64,000 bases of DNA from Sphingobacteriales bacterium (GCA_024642285.1 JAHEBJ010000004.1:26132-90131), one strand, 5' to 3'; counted from the first letter of the stretch, positions 28,501 through 37,524 are shown. Numbers and translations are program-made. Notes: generated by a model not told the origin, from the letters alone.

Positions 28501-29499
28501 ATGAAAAAAGGATTAGCAAGATTTGACTACTTTATAAATCAGTTACAGGAGCTGTTGGATAAAGCCTCACGGCAAAAAAATCCGGCACTGTGGCTTTACC
28601 GCAATAATGCCCGAACAACATTGTTTATGTTGGAAGCTTTGGCAAAAATGTATGCAGCTTTTCATAATAAAAAAAAGTTTTCAAAGTTTAAGGATCACTT
28701 TAAACTTTTGGAAGATGCAATAGGTAAGATTGATTATTACGACGCTTTTGCTAAGGAAATTGCCGGCGACAAAAAAATCCCGAAAACTATTACCAGCTAC
28801 CTGCAGGCGCAAACAAGAGAAAAAATACAAAGTCTTAATGAAATTTTAAAAGAGAAAAAATGGCTGAGCGATGGCAATATCCGGATGAAAAAGATAAAAG
28901 AACGTCTGGCCAAGGCAGACTGGCGTAATGAAAAAGACGATATAAAGAGTATCAAGTCTTATTATCTAACTGAAATCAATCAAATACTTGAATTCATCAA
29001 TCAAAAAGATTTTCATTTTACGAATGTGGAAAATGATGTGCATGAGTTCAGACGAAGGATACGCTGGCTGAGTATTTACCCGCAGGCGTTGAGAGGCTGC
29101 GTACAGTTAAGCAATTCAAAAACTACCATACCGAAATTTCTTTCTAAATATCTTACTAAAGAAATAACCGGATCACCCTACAACGTGATGCCCCAAGCCG
29201 GAATACACAAACATTTTTTGCTTTTAGAAAAGAACAGATTCTTTGCATTGAGCTGGATGATTAACGAACTGGGGAATCTTAAAGACGGCGGACTGAAAGT
29301 AGAAGTACTCAAAGAAGCTGTTATGCAAACTTCTCCTGCCGACGAAAATGCTGCGACAGCTAAGGCATATGAGTATGCCGGACCAAAACAAATTACAATA
29401 CAACAGGTTTTGGACGCAGCTGAAAACCTGTTCAAAACTTATTGCAAGGAAAAAAACCTTGAATCATTGATTATCGGCATCGCAGTCGTAAAAAAATAA
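28501..29499 (+). CDS. CHAD-like alpha-helical protein
   Basis: A 332-residue, lysine-rich, largely helical cytosolic protein. Two segments resemble the helical repeats of CHAD domains: PALWLYRNNARTTLFMLEAL followed by KFSKFKDHFKLLEDAIGKID (about residues 30-85), and VENDVHEFRRRIRWLSIYPQ followed by ALRG (about 175-200), where an invariant-like His and Arg pair sits in the helix. CHAD domains bind inorganic polyphosphate or other polyanions. The match is by pattern only. It is the third gene of the amidotransferase/ATP-grasp operon, so it may bind the polymeric substrate or product of the ligases; this is inference. Confidence 0.5.
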   Translation: MKKGLARFDYFINQLQELLDKASRQKNPALWLYRNNARTTLFMLEALAKMYAAFHNKKKFSKFKDHFKLLEDAIGKIDYYDAFAKEIAGDKKIPKTITSYLQAQTREKIQSLNEILKEKKWLSDGNIRMKKIKERLAKADWRNEKDDIKSIKSYYLTEINQILEFINQKDFHFTNVENDVHEFRRRIRWLSIYPQALRGCVQLSNSKTTIPKFLSKYLTKEITGSPYNVMPQAGIHKHFLLLEKNRFFALSWMINELGNLKDGGLKVEVLKEAVMQTSPADENAATAKAYEYAGPKQITIQQVLDAAENLFKTYCKEKNLESLIIGIAVVKK

Positions 29500-29515
29500 T
29501 CAACATTATTTTATT

Positions 29516-30301
29516 ATGACAAACAATTTCCTGCCTTTTTTAATTGCCTTTGTAACAAGTACCTCGTTATGTAATGCACAAACCGAAAAAATTGATACCG
29601 ACCGGCCCGATCAAACAGAAAGCGCCGTAACTGTTCCTAAAAAATGGATCCAATTTGAAATGGGGTTTTTAAAACAGTCAGACAATTACCGATCTAATGA
29701 GCATGAAATAATTTTTCAACATCCTACATTACTAACAAAATATGGGGTAACCAAATGGGCAGAGCTTCGCCTGATAACAACCTATGGTACGGAAAGGGTG
29801 AAATCAGGCAATGTAATCAGTTATCGGTTAAACGGTATTCAGTCGGTACAACTTGGAGGTAAATTCAATTTTTTTAAAGAAAAAGGACTCAGACCGAAAA
29901 CATCGATAATAGCACATTATGATTTTGCAAGATTAAGAACACCTTATCGGGATACAATTGATGGTGTTAATTTCAGGTTTACTATGCAACATACACTCAC
30001 AAAAAAAATATCCGTTGGCTATAATCTTGGAATGGAGTGGCCCAGATTTGGCTCACCGCCTGCATATATTTATACTTTTGCACCCGGTTTGAATATCAGC
30101 GAAAACTGGTACTGTTATCTGGAGATTTTTGGCTCTTTCTATAAAAACAGAAACGCCCAGCACAGTATAGATGGAGGACTGGCATATTTTGTAAGCGATA
30201 ATTTAAAGCTGGATTTATCCTCCGGCTTCGGCATTTCCCGAAATGCGCCTGATTGGTATTTAGCTGTTGGAGGTTCATTCCGGTTTAAAACGGGAAAATA
30301 G
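29516..30301 (+). CDS. Outer-membrane beta-barrel, transporter-like (MetA-pathway phenol degradation type)
   Basis: A 261-residue exported protein: signal peptide MTNNFLPFLIAFVTSTSLCN, then AQTEKIDTDRPDQTESAVTV. The DTDRPDQTES motif after the signal and the alternating-strand pattern through the C-terminal FRFKTGK fit the PF13557-type (phenol MetA degradation/transporter) barrel common in Bacteroidota. The transported substance is unknown. It starts 16 nt after the CHAD-like gene, so may belong to the same operon, possibly as an export route. The TAG stop abuts the TlpA stop codon on the other strand. Confidence 0.75.
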   Translation: MTNNFLPFLIAFVTSTSLCNAQTEKIDTDRPDQTESAVTVPKKWIQFEMGFLKQSDNYRSNEHEIIFQHPTLLTKYGVTKWAELRLITTYGTERVKSGNVISYRLNGIQSVQLGGKFNFFKEKGLRPKTSIIAHYDFARLRTPYRDTIDGVNFRFTMQHTLTKKISVGYNLGMEWPRFGSPPAYIYTFAPGLNISENWYCYLEIFGSFYKNRNAQHSIDGGLAYFVSDNLKLDLSSGFGISRNAPDWYLAVGGSFRFKTGK

Positions 30302-30781
30302 TTATTGAACCAATTTTTTAACCAGGTCGAATAACTCCTTGCCCTCAATATTTATCGCAAGAATTTTGCCTTCCTTGTCCAGTAAAAAATTGGTAGGTAA
30401 CGCATCCACAAAATATCTTTCTGCTACTTTCGATTTCCAACCCGCCGCATCTATTACTTGTGTGTAGGTAAGTTTATCTTTTTTAATTGCTTTAAGCCAG
30501 GCATCTTTTTTAACATCAAGCGAAACTGCAAATACTTCAAAGCCATTATCCTTGTATTTTTTGTACAATTTCTGTACATAAGGATTTGCTGCCCGGCAAG
30601 GCGCACACCAGCTGGCCCAAAAATCAATCAGCACCACTTTGCCGGCAAGGGATGAAAGCTTTATCGAATCGTCCTGGTTTCCCGGCAGTGTAATTTCCGG
30701 AACCATGCCTCCTATTCTCAATTGTGCATTTCCCGCCAGGGAGCCAATTAAAATAATAAAAACAAAAAATATTTTTTTCAT
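30302..30781 (-). CDS. TlpA-like thioredoxin family protein
   Basis: A 159-residue periplasmic thioredoxin-fold protein. I start at the ATG at 30781 (MKKIFFVFIILIGSLAGNA), which gives a signal peptide; the TTG two codons upstream is unnecessary. VLIDFWASWCAPCRAANPYV carries the redox pair Cys59 and Cys62, and DALPTNFLLDKEGKILAINI the cis-Pro loop of TlpA/ResA-type proteins. It probably reduces or isomerises periplasmic disulfides. It follows the TonB receptor gene by 66 nt, within a Cys-rich metal cluster, suggesting it keeps CxxC metal-binding sites reduced; this link is inference. Confidence 0.92.
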   Translation of the reverse strand: MKKIFFVFIILIGSLAGNAQLRIGGMVPEITLPGNQDDSIKLSSLAGKVVLIDFWASWCAPCRAANPYVQKLYKKYKDNGFEVFAVSLDVKKDAWLKAIKKDKLTYTQVIDAAGWKSKVAERYFVDALPTNFLLDKEGKILAINIEGKELFDLVKKLVQ

Positions 30782-30847
30782 CTGCAATGATTCTTTTTTT
30801 GAAACAAGGATAACAGGAATAATAAAAAACGATTCATATCTCTTCAG

Positions 30848-33460
30848 TTATTTAATTTTCAATCTTAATCCGCCATAAAACATTCTGCCGCTCAAAGGTC
30901 CCCAAACCATAGATGCGTCAAAGTATTGGCTAAATGGCTGGTCTGCGGCCACAATCGCATTGGTCTGAAAATAATTGGTCAGGTTCTCTGCCCCAATATA
31001 GATATCCATTTCAAATTTCTTTCCCACCGTTTTGGATATTTGCGAATTCATCAAAATATAATTCGGCGAGTAGGAATCAAGTTGATACACCGGAATATTA
31101 TCGCCGGTGTAGGGCAATCTCTTCTTACCGTTATAGTTAATTGTATAGTCAAACTTAAACCGGCGAATGCTATAAGAAAGATTCATAAATGCACGATTCT
31201 TTGATATTAATGAACGGTCGAGCAATTTACCGCTGTAAGTAGTCTTTACATCAAAATACCTGTATGCTAATCGCACTTCAAATTTCTTAATTGGCTCTAC
31301 ATTCAACTCAAGCTGCAAGCTGTTTGAATAAGATTTACCCAGCAGATTATAAAAGTCAGCTTTTCTTGCATGTTCCAGATCAACAACCACCTGGTTTTTG
31401 AAATCATTCCTGAAAAAATCAACAACAAACAAAGCATCGTTATTAAACAACCTGAATTTCTGATCTATGCTGATTCCTTTATTCCACGCTACTTCAGGAT
31501 CCAGTCCATATGCTTTGCCGCTGCTGGCAGCAAGAATATTTACCTGCCTGGCGCTTACCAGTACACCTGTATTTTCGGCAAATACATTTGCGGTTCGCTG
31601 CCCTCTTCCGGCGCTGGCCCTGATAATGGTACCCTTTACCGGCTCATAGCGAAAATTCAAACGAGGCGTTACAAAAAACCCAAACAAATTACTTTGATCA
31701 AAACGCAATCCCGCTACAACAGTAAATTTATCATTAGGTATATAAGTGTACTCTCCAAAAACACCCGGCACTGTTTCATTTCTTTTATAATTAACCGACT
31801 TAAAATTCTCGTTATACCGATCATATAAAAAACTGATGCCGGTGCGGAACTTGTGTATTGTTGTGCTTATAATAGATTGGTAAATAAGGTTTGTATAAAT
31901 GGTTTGTTGCTTGCCATTATAAGTTGTCAATCCAAAATAAGAATTCTGGTTATGACTGATACCGGCTACCTGTAAGCCAATACTTTTGTACTTTTTTTCG
32001 GGAAACAAATAGCCCATTTTGGCAAATGCTTCATAACGTTCTGTATTAATACTGAGGCCATACCTATTGGTTGTATTTTTGTCTTTGTCAGGATCAAAAG
32101 CAAGTTCACCGCCTGTTCTGTTCTCCAGCAAAACTTTAAAACCCAACTGTGATTCTACACCTTTACCGCTTGAATACTTATACCGGTTTACAAGGCTAAA
32201 TGTATTACCGACTGGCTGATCTCTGAAACCATCTTTGTTGAAATCGAGTTCTTTGTTGGTAAAAAAATCATCGTGTATCAATAGACCGGTCGACCAATTA
32301 TTGTTTATTTTTTTTGCCAGATTCAAGTTCAGATCAGTTTTCCCAAAACCATTTACATAAACATTGGCCAGCAGTCTTTCACTGCTTTCCGGTTTCACCA
32401 ATTCAACATTTATCTGGCCCGCAATACTTTCGTAACCATTAGCAACTGAGCCAACACCTTTTGTCAACTGAATTGATTCAATCCATGGTCCGGCAATAGA
32501 ATTTAAACCCAATGGCGTGGCAAGGCCGCGTGGACCGGGAAGATTCTCCACCGTTAGCTGCGTATAATTTCCGCTTAAGCCTAATAATTGAATTTGTTTT
32601 GACCCGGTTACAGCGTCATTAAAAGTTACATCAACCGAAGGATTGGTTTCAAAACTTTCGCTGAGGTTACAACAGGCAGCTTTCAGTAACTCTCCACCTG
32701 TCATGGTTTGCGTACGCACAGCACTAAAATTATCGGTGTACACCGTTCGTCTCCTCGCCGAAACAACCACTTCCTTCAATTGACTCTTTGATGCCAATAC
32801 GATCTTAAGATCATTTAAAGATGCAATACTGATCGTATCTGAACTATAGCCTGAATAACTTACGATCAGACGATTTCCCATTCCATCCTGCCTGATATTA
32901 AAAACACCATTGCTGTCAGTCAGCACACCTTCGTCCTTACCCAACCAAAAAATACTGGCATTCCTAAGCGGAGTAAGTAATCCTTTACTGTTTTCCTCCA
33001 GCACTATCCCCTTAATAAAATTTTTCATTGCAGGAGAAACCTGGTTAGCAGATTTCGACATAAAAGAATCAACTGAAGCGTTCGCAACATTATTATTATG
33101 ATTCTCCTTTGCCCCCAGCTCTCTGTAAAGGCAGCATTTGGGTAAAGCCTGATATACTACAGCATCAGCTTCTTTATCGTCAAGATCATGCCCTACAGCA
33201 ACCACCTTACTCTTTAATTTCTTCAGCGATACTTTTGATGGATTGTAAACTATGTTCAACAACTGCGTATTTTCATCCCAGTCGGCTGATCTTACACCCT
33301 TCCCTTTAACCGCAGTTTCAATTCTTTCCTTGCACTGAATACAAACACCATAAACTGTAAAGCTTGTACTGATCTCTCCCTTTTCATTTGTATCCTGCGA
33401 ATACAATGCAGAACTAAAAAAGACGAGACACAACATATATATATATCTTACCTGTTTCAT
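30848..33460 (-). CDS. TonB-dependent outer-membrane receptor with N-terminal HMA domain
   Basis: An 870-residue outer-membrane receptor. I start at the ATG at 33460 (MKQVRYIYMLCLVFFSSALYS); a TTG three codons upstream is an alternative. After the signal peptide comes an HMA-like heavy-metal domain with Cys40 and Cys43 in YGVCIQCKERIE, extended by LPKCC (Cys109-Cys110). A CarboxypepD_reg-like domain follows (residues about 145-220), then a plug (RTQTMTGGELLKAACCNLSE), and a 22-strand barrel ending in YGGLRLKIK. It probably imports a metal or metal complex, with copper the most likely guess from neighbours. The HMA extension matches that of the next gene upstream. Confidence 0.9.
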   Translation of the reverse strand: MKQVRYIYMLCLVFFSSALYSQDTNEKGEISTSFTVYGVCIQCKERIETAVKGKGVRSADWDENTQLLNIVYNPSKVSLKKLKSKVVAVGHDLDDKEADAVVYQALPKCCLYRELGAKENHNNNVANASVDSFMSKSANQVSPAMKNFIKGIVLEENSKGLLTPLRNASIFWLGKDEGVLTDSNGVFNIRQDGMGNRLIVSYSGYSSDTISIASLNDLKIVLASKSQLKEVVVSARRRTVYTDNFSAVRTQTMTGGELLKAACCNLSESFETNPSVDVTFNDAVTGSKQIQLLGLSGNYTQLTVENLPGPRGLATPLGLNSIAGPWIESIQLTKGVGSVANGYESIAGQINVELVKPESSERLLANVYVNGFGKTDLNLNLAKKINNNWSTGLLIHDDFFTNKELDFNKDGFRDQPVGNTFSLVNRYKYSSGKGVESQLGFKVLLENRTGGELAFDPDKDKNTTNRYGLSINTERYEAFAKMGYLFPEKKYKSIGLQVAGISHNQNSYFGLTTYNGKQQTIYTNLIYQSIISTTIHKFRTGISFLYDRYNENFKSVNYKRNETVPGVFGEYTYIPNDKFTVVAGLRFDQSNLFGFFVTPRLNFRYEPVKGTIIRASAGRGQRTANVFAENTGVLVSARQVNILAASSGKAYGLDPEVAWNKGISIDQKFRLFNNDALFVVDFFRNDFKNQVVVDLEHARKADFYNLLGKSYSNSLQLELNVEPIKKFEVRLAYRYFDVKTTYSGKLLDRSLISKNRAFMNLSYSIRRFKFDYTINYNGKKRLPYTGDNIPVYQLDSYSPNYILMNSQISKTVGKKFEMDIYIGAENLTNYFQTNAIVAADQPFSQYFDASMVWGPLSGRMFYGGLRLKIK

Positions 33461-33611
33461 AATTTTCAATTTTCATTCAGCTACTTTAAAAGCGCTGCTG
33501 TTCTTCCAGCATAGTTTTACCGTAGTAAAATCTTCTACAATCAAATGTATACGGTGGCCCGTTAGTGACCCTTTGCCACCATATAAATTTGATTTTTAAC
33601 CAACAATTTAA

Positions 33612-34085
33612 TTAGTGCTGTCCCGCCTGTTCGCCTTTCTTTTCCTTTAAAGCCATACCACATGTTGGGCATTTTCCAGCCTTATTGTATGTTTTATCTT
33701 TCTCACAATTCATAGGGCAAGCAAAAGCTTTAGTAGTGGCATCGCTGTCTGCTTTTCTGTCGTACTTGCAGCAGCCGGGCAAATTATCGTAAGCTGTTTT
33801 TACTGCGGTAAAATCCTGTGTATCGTAACCGGAGTTTGCGATGGCTTCCTGAATTTTAGCGGAAGAAGTTTTATTTACAGCATAAGTAACTTTTAGTTCT
33901 TTACTTTCTTCGTTCCAACTGGCAGTTTTTGCACCGGCTGATTTGGCTGCTTTTTCAATGGTGGTTTTACACATACCGCAATTGCCCGATACTTTAATGG
34001 TTTCGGTTGTTTTGCTTTGTGCTGATGAAGTACTGATTGAGAATATGCTGAACATGATTGCAGCAAATAATGATAATGTTTTCAT
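33612..34085 (-). CDS. Secreted HMA-domain heavy-metal-binding protein
   Basis: A 157-residue exported protein (signal peptide MKTLSLFAAIMFSIFSISTS, then SAQ). The HMA fold has SGNCGMCKTTIEKAA with Cys36 and Cys39. Cys105-Cys106 follow in NLPGCCKYD. A C-terminal CPMNCEKDKTYNKAGKCPTC motif, then GM, is a heavy-metal-binding domain of the type found in copper efflux and silver-binding proteins. It should bind copper or a similar soft metal in the periplasm. The HMA-plus-LPxCC arrangement is shared with the N-terminus of the TonB receptor 150 nt downstream, suggesting duplication and functional partnership. Confidence 0.88.
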   Translation of the reverse strand: MKTLSLFAAIMFSIFSISTSSAQSKTTETIKVSGNCGMCKTTIEKAAKSAGAKTASWNEESKELKVTYAVNKTSSAKIQEAIANSGYDTQDFTAVKTAYDNLPGCCKYDRKADSDATTKAFACPMNCEKDKTYNKAGKCPTCGMALKEKKGEQAGQH

Positions 34086-34188
34086 TTTATTAAAATTTTT
34101 ATGTTGAATAATAATTATTGATCAGACTGGACGCCAGACCAACCGCACCGATAAATATCTTTACCGATGAAAAAATTCAAAGTCAATT

Positions 34189-34575
34189 CTAAATTCTGAA
34201 AACGCAGTTCAATATATTGGCCGATGGGCCCGTATAATCAGGTGGGGAATGATTATTTGTGGAAATTAAAGCGGAGTTTTCCGGTGTTTGCCAGTTATAA
34301 ACAAAATGATTATTTACCAGAGCCAATTCGCTGGCTGCTAAATTAATATCATTGGTAACAATTTTATGAGAGTCGCTGATTTTGTAAAACTTGAAATCAT
34401 CGTGACAGCAGCCGCTATCTTTTTCACTCATGCCGCATTTGCCGCATGTGTCGCTTGACGATCCATAAAAATCTACTCCGGCCTTGTCGCCCATGCAATA
34501 ATGCAGTTCTAAAGCTACTCCCGAAGAAACAGCCAAATACAAAACCGCTAATATGCCTATATAGATTTTTTTCAT
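34189..34575 (-). CDS. HYC_CC_PP-like small exported protein
   Basis: A 128-residue protein with an N-terminal hydrophobic export signal (MKKIYIGILAVLYLAVSSGV). The mature part has His25-Tyr26-Cys27 (LHYCMGD), Cys44 and Cys47 (CGKCGM), Cys56-Cys57 (GCCHDD) and a later NHSPPDY, the HYC...CC...PP pattern I associate with a Bacteroidota family of that name. The cysteines and histidines suggest metal binding; the biochemical role is not known to me. It heads the metal cluster and has its own complete TTG-N19-TAAATTTG promoter, with a start codon eight bases from the box. Confidence 0.75.
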   Translation of the reverse strand: MKKIYIGILAVLYLAVSSGVALELHYCMGDKAGVDFYGSSSDTCGKCGMSEKDSGCCHDDFKFYKISDSHKIVTNDINLAASELALVNNHFVYNWQTPENSALISTNNHSPPDYTGPSANILNCVFRI

Positions 34576-34583
34576 CAGCGATA

Positions 34584-34613
34584 CAAATTTACAACAGAAT
34601 CAGTAAAATGCAA
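34584..34613 (-). promoter_or_regulatory. Complete Bacteroidota promoter for the HYC_CC_PP gene
   Basis: On the minus strand TTG (34611-34613) is followed after exactly 19 nt by TAAATTTG (34584-34591), with the ATG at 34575. It probably drives the first gene of the metal cluster, and possibly the downstream genes too. Confidence 0.75.
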
Positions 34614-34671
34614 GTTTGAAATCTACAAAAGGAATTTTTTAACATTATAAATCCCGCATTACAAATTATAA

Positions 34672-36672
34672 CTAGTTGACAAATGCCCACTGTATACCAA
34701 ACCTGAAAATAAACCCCTGCGTAGGATAATTAGGCGCTGCAAAGTTATTATTCGTAAATCCGAAGCCATTAGCAAAACTTATTGTGTTCAAATTTTCGGC
34801 ACGTAAATAAGCAGTAAATGATTTGATACGAAAATGGAGGAAGGCATGTACATCGGGCAGGTTTTTAATTTTGATTGAATCCTGTGCGAAAAAGCTTCCC
34901 ATAACAGGAGAATAATTGTTGGCATTAAATGGTGTAAAATATCTAAACTCGATACCCGTACTTAAATTCAGATTTTTAAAATAAACACCTTCGTAAGCAA
35001 ACCTGTTTCGGGTAAATAATAAAGGCACTTTGATTGGCGCTGCTCCATCTGTTTGCTGAAATGCGATTTCCGAATATAAATTCCATCGCTTTGTCAACCT
35101 GATTTTTTTAGATGCGGTAAGTTGTAACAGGTTTATGGTCTTGCTGCTTTGATCGATGTGATAATAATCGGTAAAATATGCAAGGTTGTTGATGATGTGA
35201 TTTTTAAAATTCAGTTTTACAAACCGGTTATTCACTTCGGCTCCAAGGGAAATAATATTTTCTTTTTTAGTTAAACTTTGATTAGCTAAATTAAAATTAG
35301 ACAGATCGTTGAAAACAAACGAAGGAGTACGGCTTACATTTTTGAAAAACAAACTTATATCTCCCAACTTATTATTCAAATGTCTGGCAATGGTTGCGTA
35401 AGCGCTGTAGTCGCCGCTGTTTAAACCATTCACATAAAATTCTCCCTTTGCCAAAACATCCCAAAGTTTATTGCGGGTTTTGTTGCGGTACTCACCATGA
35501 ACGCTCAGGTTGTAAAAGCTTTTAGTGCCTCCTTTCAGTTCGCCTTTTATATTTTGCAGATTTATGCCCGCAGAAATAAACTGCCCTGAGTTTTTTGTAT
35601 CGGGAAAAGACAGCAACGTAAAGTCATTAGTCATCACCTTCCATTTATCCCTGAAGAAAAAACTATCTATCCCGAATTTGGGAATGGTATCATACCATTT
35701 ATAATATCCTGCCGAATCGGCCAATTCATCTTTAAAAGTAAAATCGTAAGAACTGTAAGTAAAACTATGTTGCATCCTTAGTTTTGGATAAAACAAATAT
35801 TCGGTTGTAGAATCATTGATGGCTATAGAATCTTTCTTTCCGATATCATAGGTCTGCCGTATAAAAACGGTGAGGTCTTTATAAATATTACCCGTACTTA
35901 CTTTGGTTTGAAACGGACTGGGTTCAAACAATCCGGCATTACCAAGATTTACCGGCACCGAAAATCTTTTTTTGTAATTCGGATCATCCAGCAATGAATC
36001 GGACCTGATGCCACCGTTCTCTGAATTTTTACGGGTGTTTCCAAGAAGTACTGCAGTTGCGCCGTATCTCTTTTTCTTTCCCTGGTAATTTCCAAACAAC
36101 CTGAAATTTTTATGATGACTGTTTTGCGTTACAAAAAAGCCGGGAGCACTGATGAGGCGGTAATCAAATCCAAAATTTATATTCGGCCTGGGGCTTTGAG
36201 TGTGCAGCATTTTGATCATTTGCTCTTTACCCGACGCCAGTTGATAACTTAGTTGTGAAAAGGGGCGATTGATTTTATAAAATCTTGTACCCTCTAAGGT
36301 GTACTCATAAACATCAAAAGCATGGAAGCCAGCATCCCAACCGGGCTTTGCATATGGTTCGTATACTATTGAATAGGCTGCAGCGCCATTATTTCCTAAA
36401 TAGAGATAAGAAGAAGGAACCGAAAAATATTTATCAAAATCGTTGATGCTTGAATCGAAGGGAATACTGCGGATTGAATCTAGGTATTTGTAGGTGATGG
36501 CGATAGAGTCTTTACTGTCGTCACGATGTTCAAAACCAATTGTATCTCTTCCACCCTGACTATTTCCGAAATTACCTACCCTGCTGCTGAGTTTATTGAG
36601 CACATCGCCTTCTTGTGCATAACCCGGCAGAAAACAAAAAATTAATAGTACGATTACCGCAATTTCCTTCAT
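34672..36672 (-). CDS. Putative outer-membrane porin (Porin_10-like)
   Basis: A 666-residue exported protein with signal peptide MKEIAVIVLLIFCFLPGYA, then QEGD. The body is rich in alternating hydrophobic-polar strands with aromatic belts and ends in a barrel-closing strand (GFIFRFGIQWAFVN). DAGFHAFDVYEYTLEGTRFY and RPFSQLSYQLASGKEQ resemble the Bacteroidota putative porin family (PF14121). It starts 10 nt after the purine nucleoside phosphorylase stop, so the two are an operon, suggesting but not proving nucleoside uptake. Confidence 0.82.
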   Translation of the reverse strand: MKEIAVIVLLIFCFLPGYAQEGDVLNKLSSRVGNFGNSQGGRDTIGFEHRDDSKDSIAITYKYLDSIRSIPFDSSINDFDKYFSVPSSYLYLGNNGAAAYSIVYEPYAKPGWDAGFHAFDVYEYTLEGTRFYKINRPFSQLSYQLASGKEQMIKMLHTQSPRPNINFGFDYRLISAPGFFVTQNSHHKNFRLFGNYQGKKKRYGATAVLLGNTRKNSENGGIRSDSLLDDPNYKKRFSVPVNLGNAGLFEPSPFQTKVSTGNIYKDLTVFIRQTYDIGKKDSIAINDSTTEYLFYPKLRMQHSFTYSSYDFTFKDELADSAGYYKWYDTIPKFGIDSFFFRDKWKVMTNDFTLLSFPDTKNSGQFISAGINLQNIKGELKGGTKSFYNLSVHGEYRNKTRNKLWDVLAKGEFYVNGLNSGDYSAYATIARHLNNKLGDISLFFKNVSRTPSFVFNDLSNFNLANQSLTKKENIISLGAEVNNRFVKLNFKNHIINNLAYFTDYYHIDQSSKTINLLQLTASKKIRLTKRWNLYSEIAFQQTDGAAPIKVPLLFTRNRFAYEGVYFKNLNLSTGIEFRYFTPFNANNYSPVMGSFFAQDSIKIKNLPDVHAFLHFRIKSFTAYLRAENLNTISFANGFGFTNNNFAAPNYPTQGFIFRFGIQWAFVN

Positions 36673-36682
36673 GTTGCAATTA

Positions 36683-37495
36683 CTAAATTTGTGAAATCAG
36701 TTCACAAATTAATTCCTTGAATTTTGGTTCAGCTTCTTTTGCTGCTTGTAAAACTTCTTCATGAGTGATTACATTTTCTTCCTCCCTGATTCCTACATCG
36801 GTAACCACACTCATAGCAAAAACAGGTAAGCCCATGTGCACAGCTGTTATTACTTCAGGCACGGTACTCATTCCTACTACATCACCGCCCAGCGCCAAAA
36901 TCATTTTATACTCTGCCCGGGTTTCAAAAGTTGGGCCCGTCACCACCACATAAACTCCTTCCCTCACTTTAATATTTTTTTCGGATGCTATCACCTTCAT
37001 TTTTTCAATAAGGTACTTCTTGTAAGGTTCACTCATATCCGGGAATCTTGGACCCCACTCCATATGATTTTTCCCGATGAGCGGATTAGGCGCCAGTTGA
37101 CTGATATGATCGGTAATAATCATCAGGTCGCCAACCTGGAACTCTGGATTTACTCCGCCTGCAGCATTGCTTACCAGTAATGTTTCAATACCCAATGTTT
37201 TTAAGACACGAATTGGGAACGTTATCTGCTCTGCCGAATAGCCTTCATAATAATGAAAGCGGCCGGCCATAGCTACTATTTTTTTACCGCCCAGTTCACC
37301 AAATATCAGCTTACCACTATGTCCTTCAACCGTGCTGACAGGAAAATGAGGTATATCACCATAAGGAATCTCTTTGTCAATTGTTATCTCCTGCGTAAAA
37401 CTTCCCAGTCCACTGCCCAATACTATACCCACAACCGGTTTTTCGTTATAAACACCCCTAATATAATTTATTGCTTCAGTAACCTTTGCTATCAT
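36683..37495 (-). CDS. punA: Purine-nucleoside phosphorylase
   Basis: A 270-residue trimeric-type PNP that splits purine nucleosides with phosphate to ribose 1-phosphate and free base. Motifs: GIVLGSGLGSF (phosphate-binding), VEGHSGKLIFGELGGKKIVA, AGRFHYYEGYS, LLVSNAAGGVNPEFQVGDLM (base site), and ETRAEYKMILALGGDVVGMS with VVTDVG near the C-terminus. It is followed closely by the putative porin gene. A TACCTTTG promoter box lies 21 nt upstream. Confidence 0.96.
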   Translation of the reverse strand: MIAKVTEAINYIRGVYNEKPVVGIVLGSGLGSFTQEITIDKEIPYGDIPHFPVSTVEGHSGKLIFGELGGKKIVAMAGRFHYYEGYSAEQITFPIRVLKTLGIETLLVSNAAGGVNPEFQVGDLMIITDHISQLAPNPLIGKNHMEWGPRFPDMSEPYKKYLIEKMKVIASEKNIKVREGVYVVVTGPTFETRAEYKMILALGGDVVGMSTVPEVITAVHMGLPVFAMSVVTDVGIREEENVITHEEVLQAAKEAEPKFKELICELISQI

Positions 37496-37516
37496 AAATT
37501 TTTAAATTTAAAGCTC

Positions 37517-37524
37517 CAAAGGTA
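37517..37524 (-). promoter_or_regulatory. Bacteroidota -7 box (TACCTTTG) for punA
   Basis: An exact TAnnTTTG match on the minus strand lies 21 nt upstream of the punA ATG at 37495. No TTG at the 19-nt spacing was found. Confidence 0.5.
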
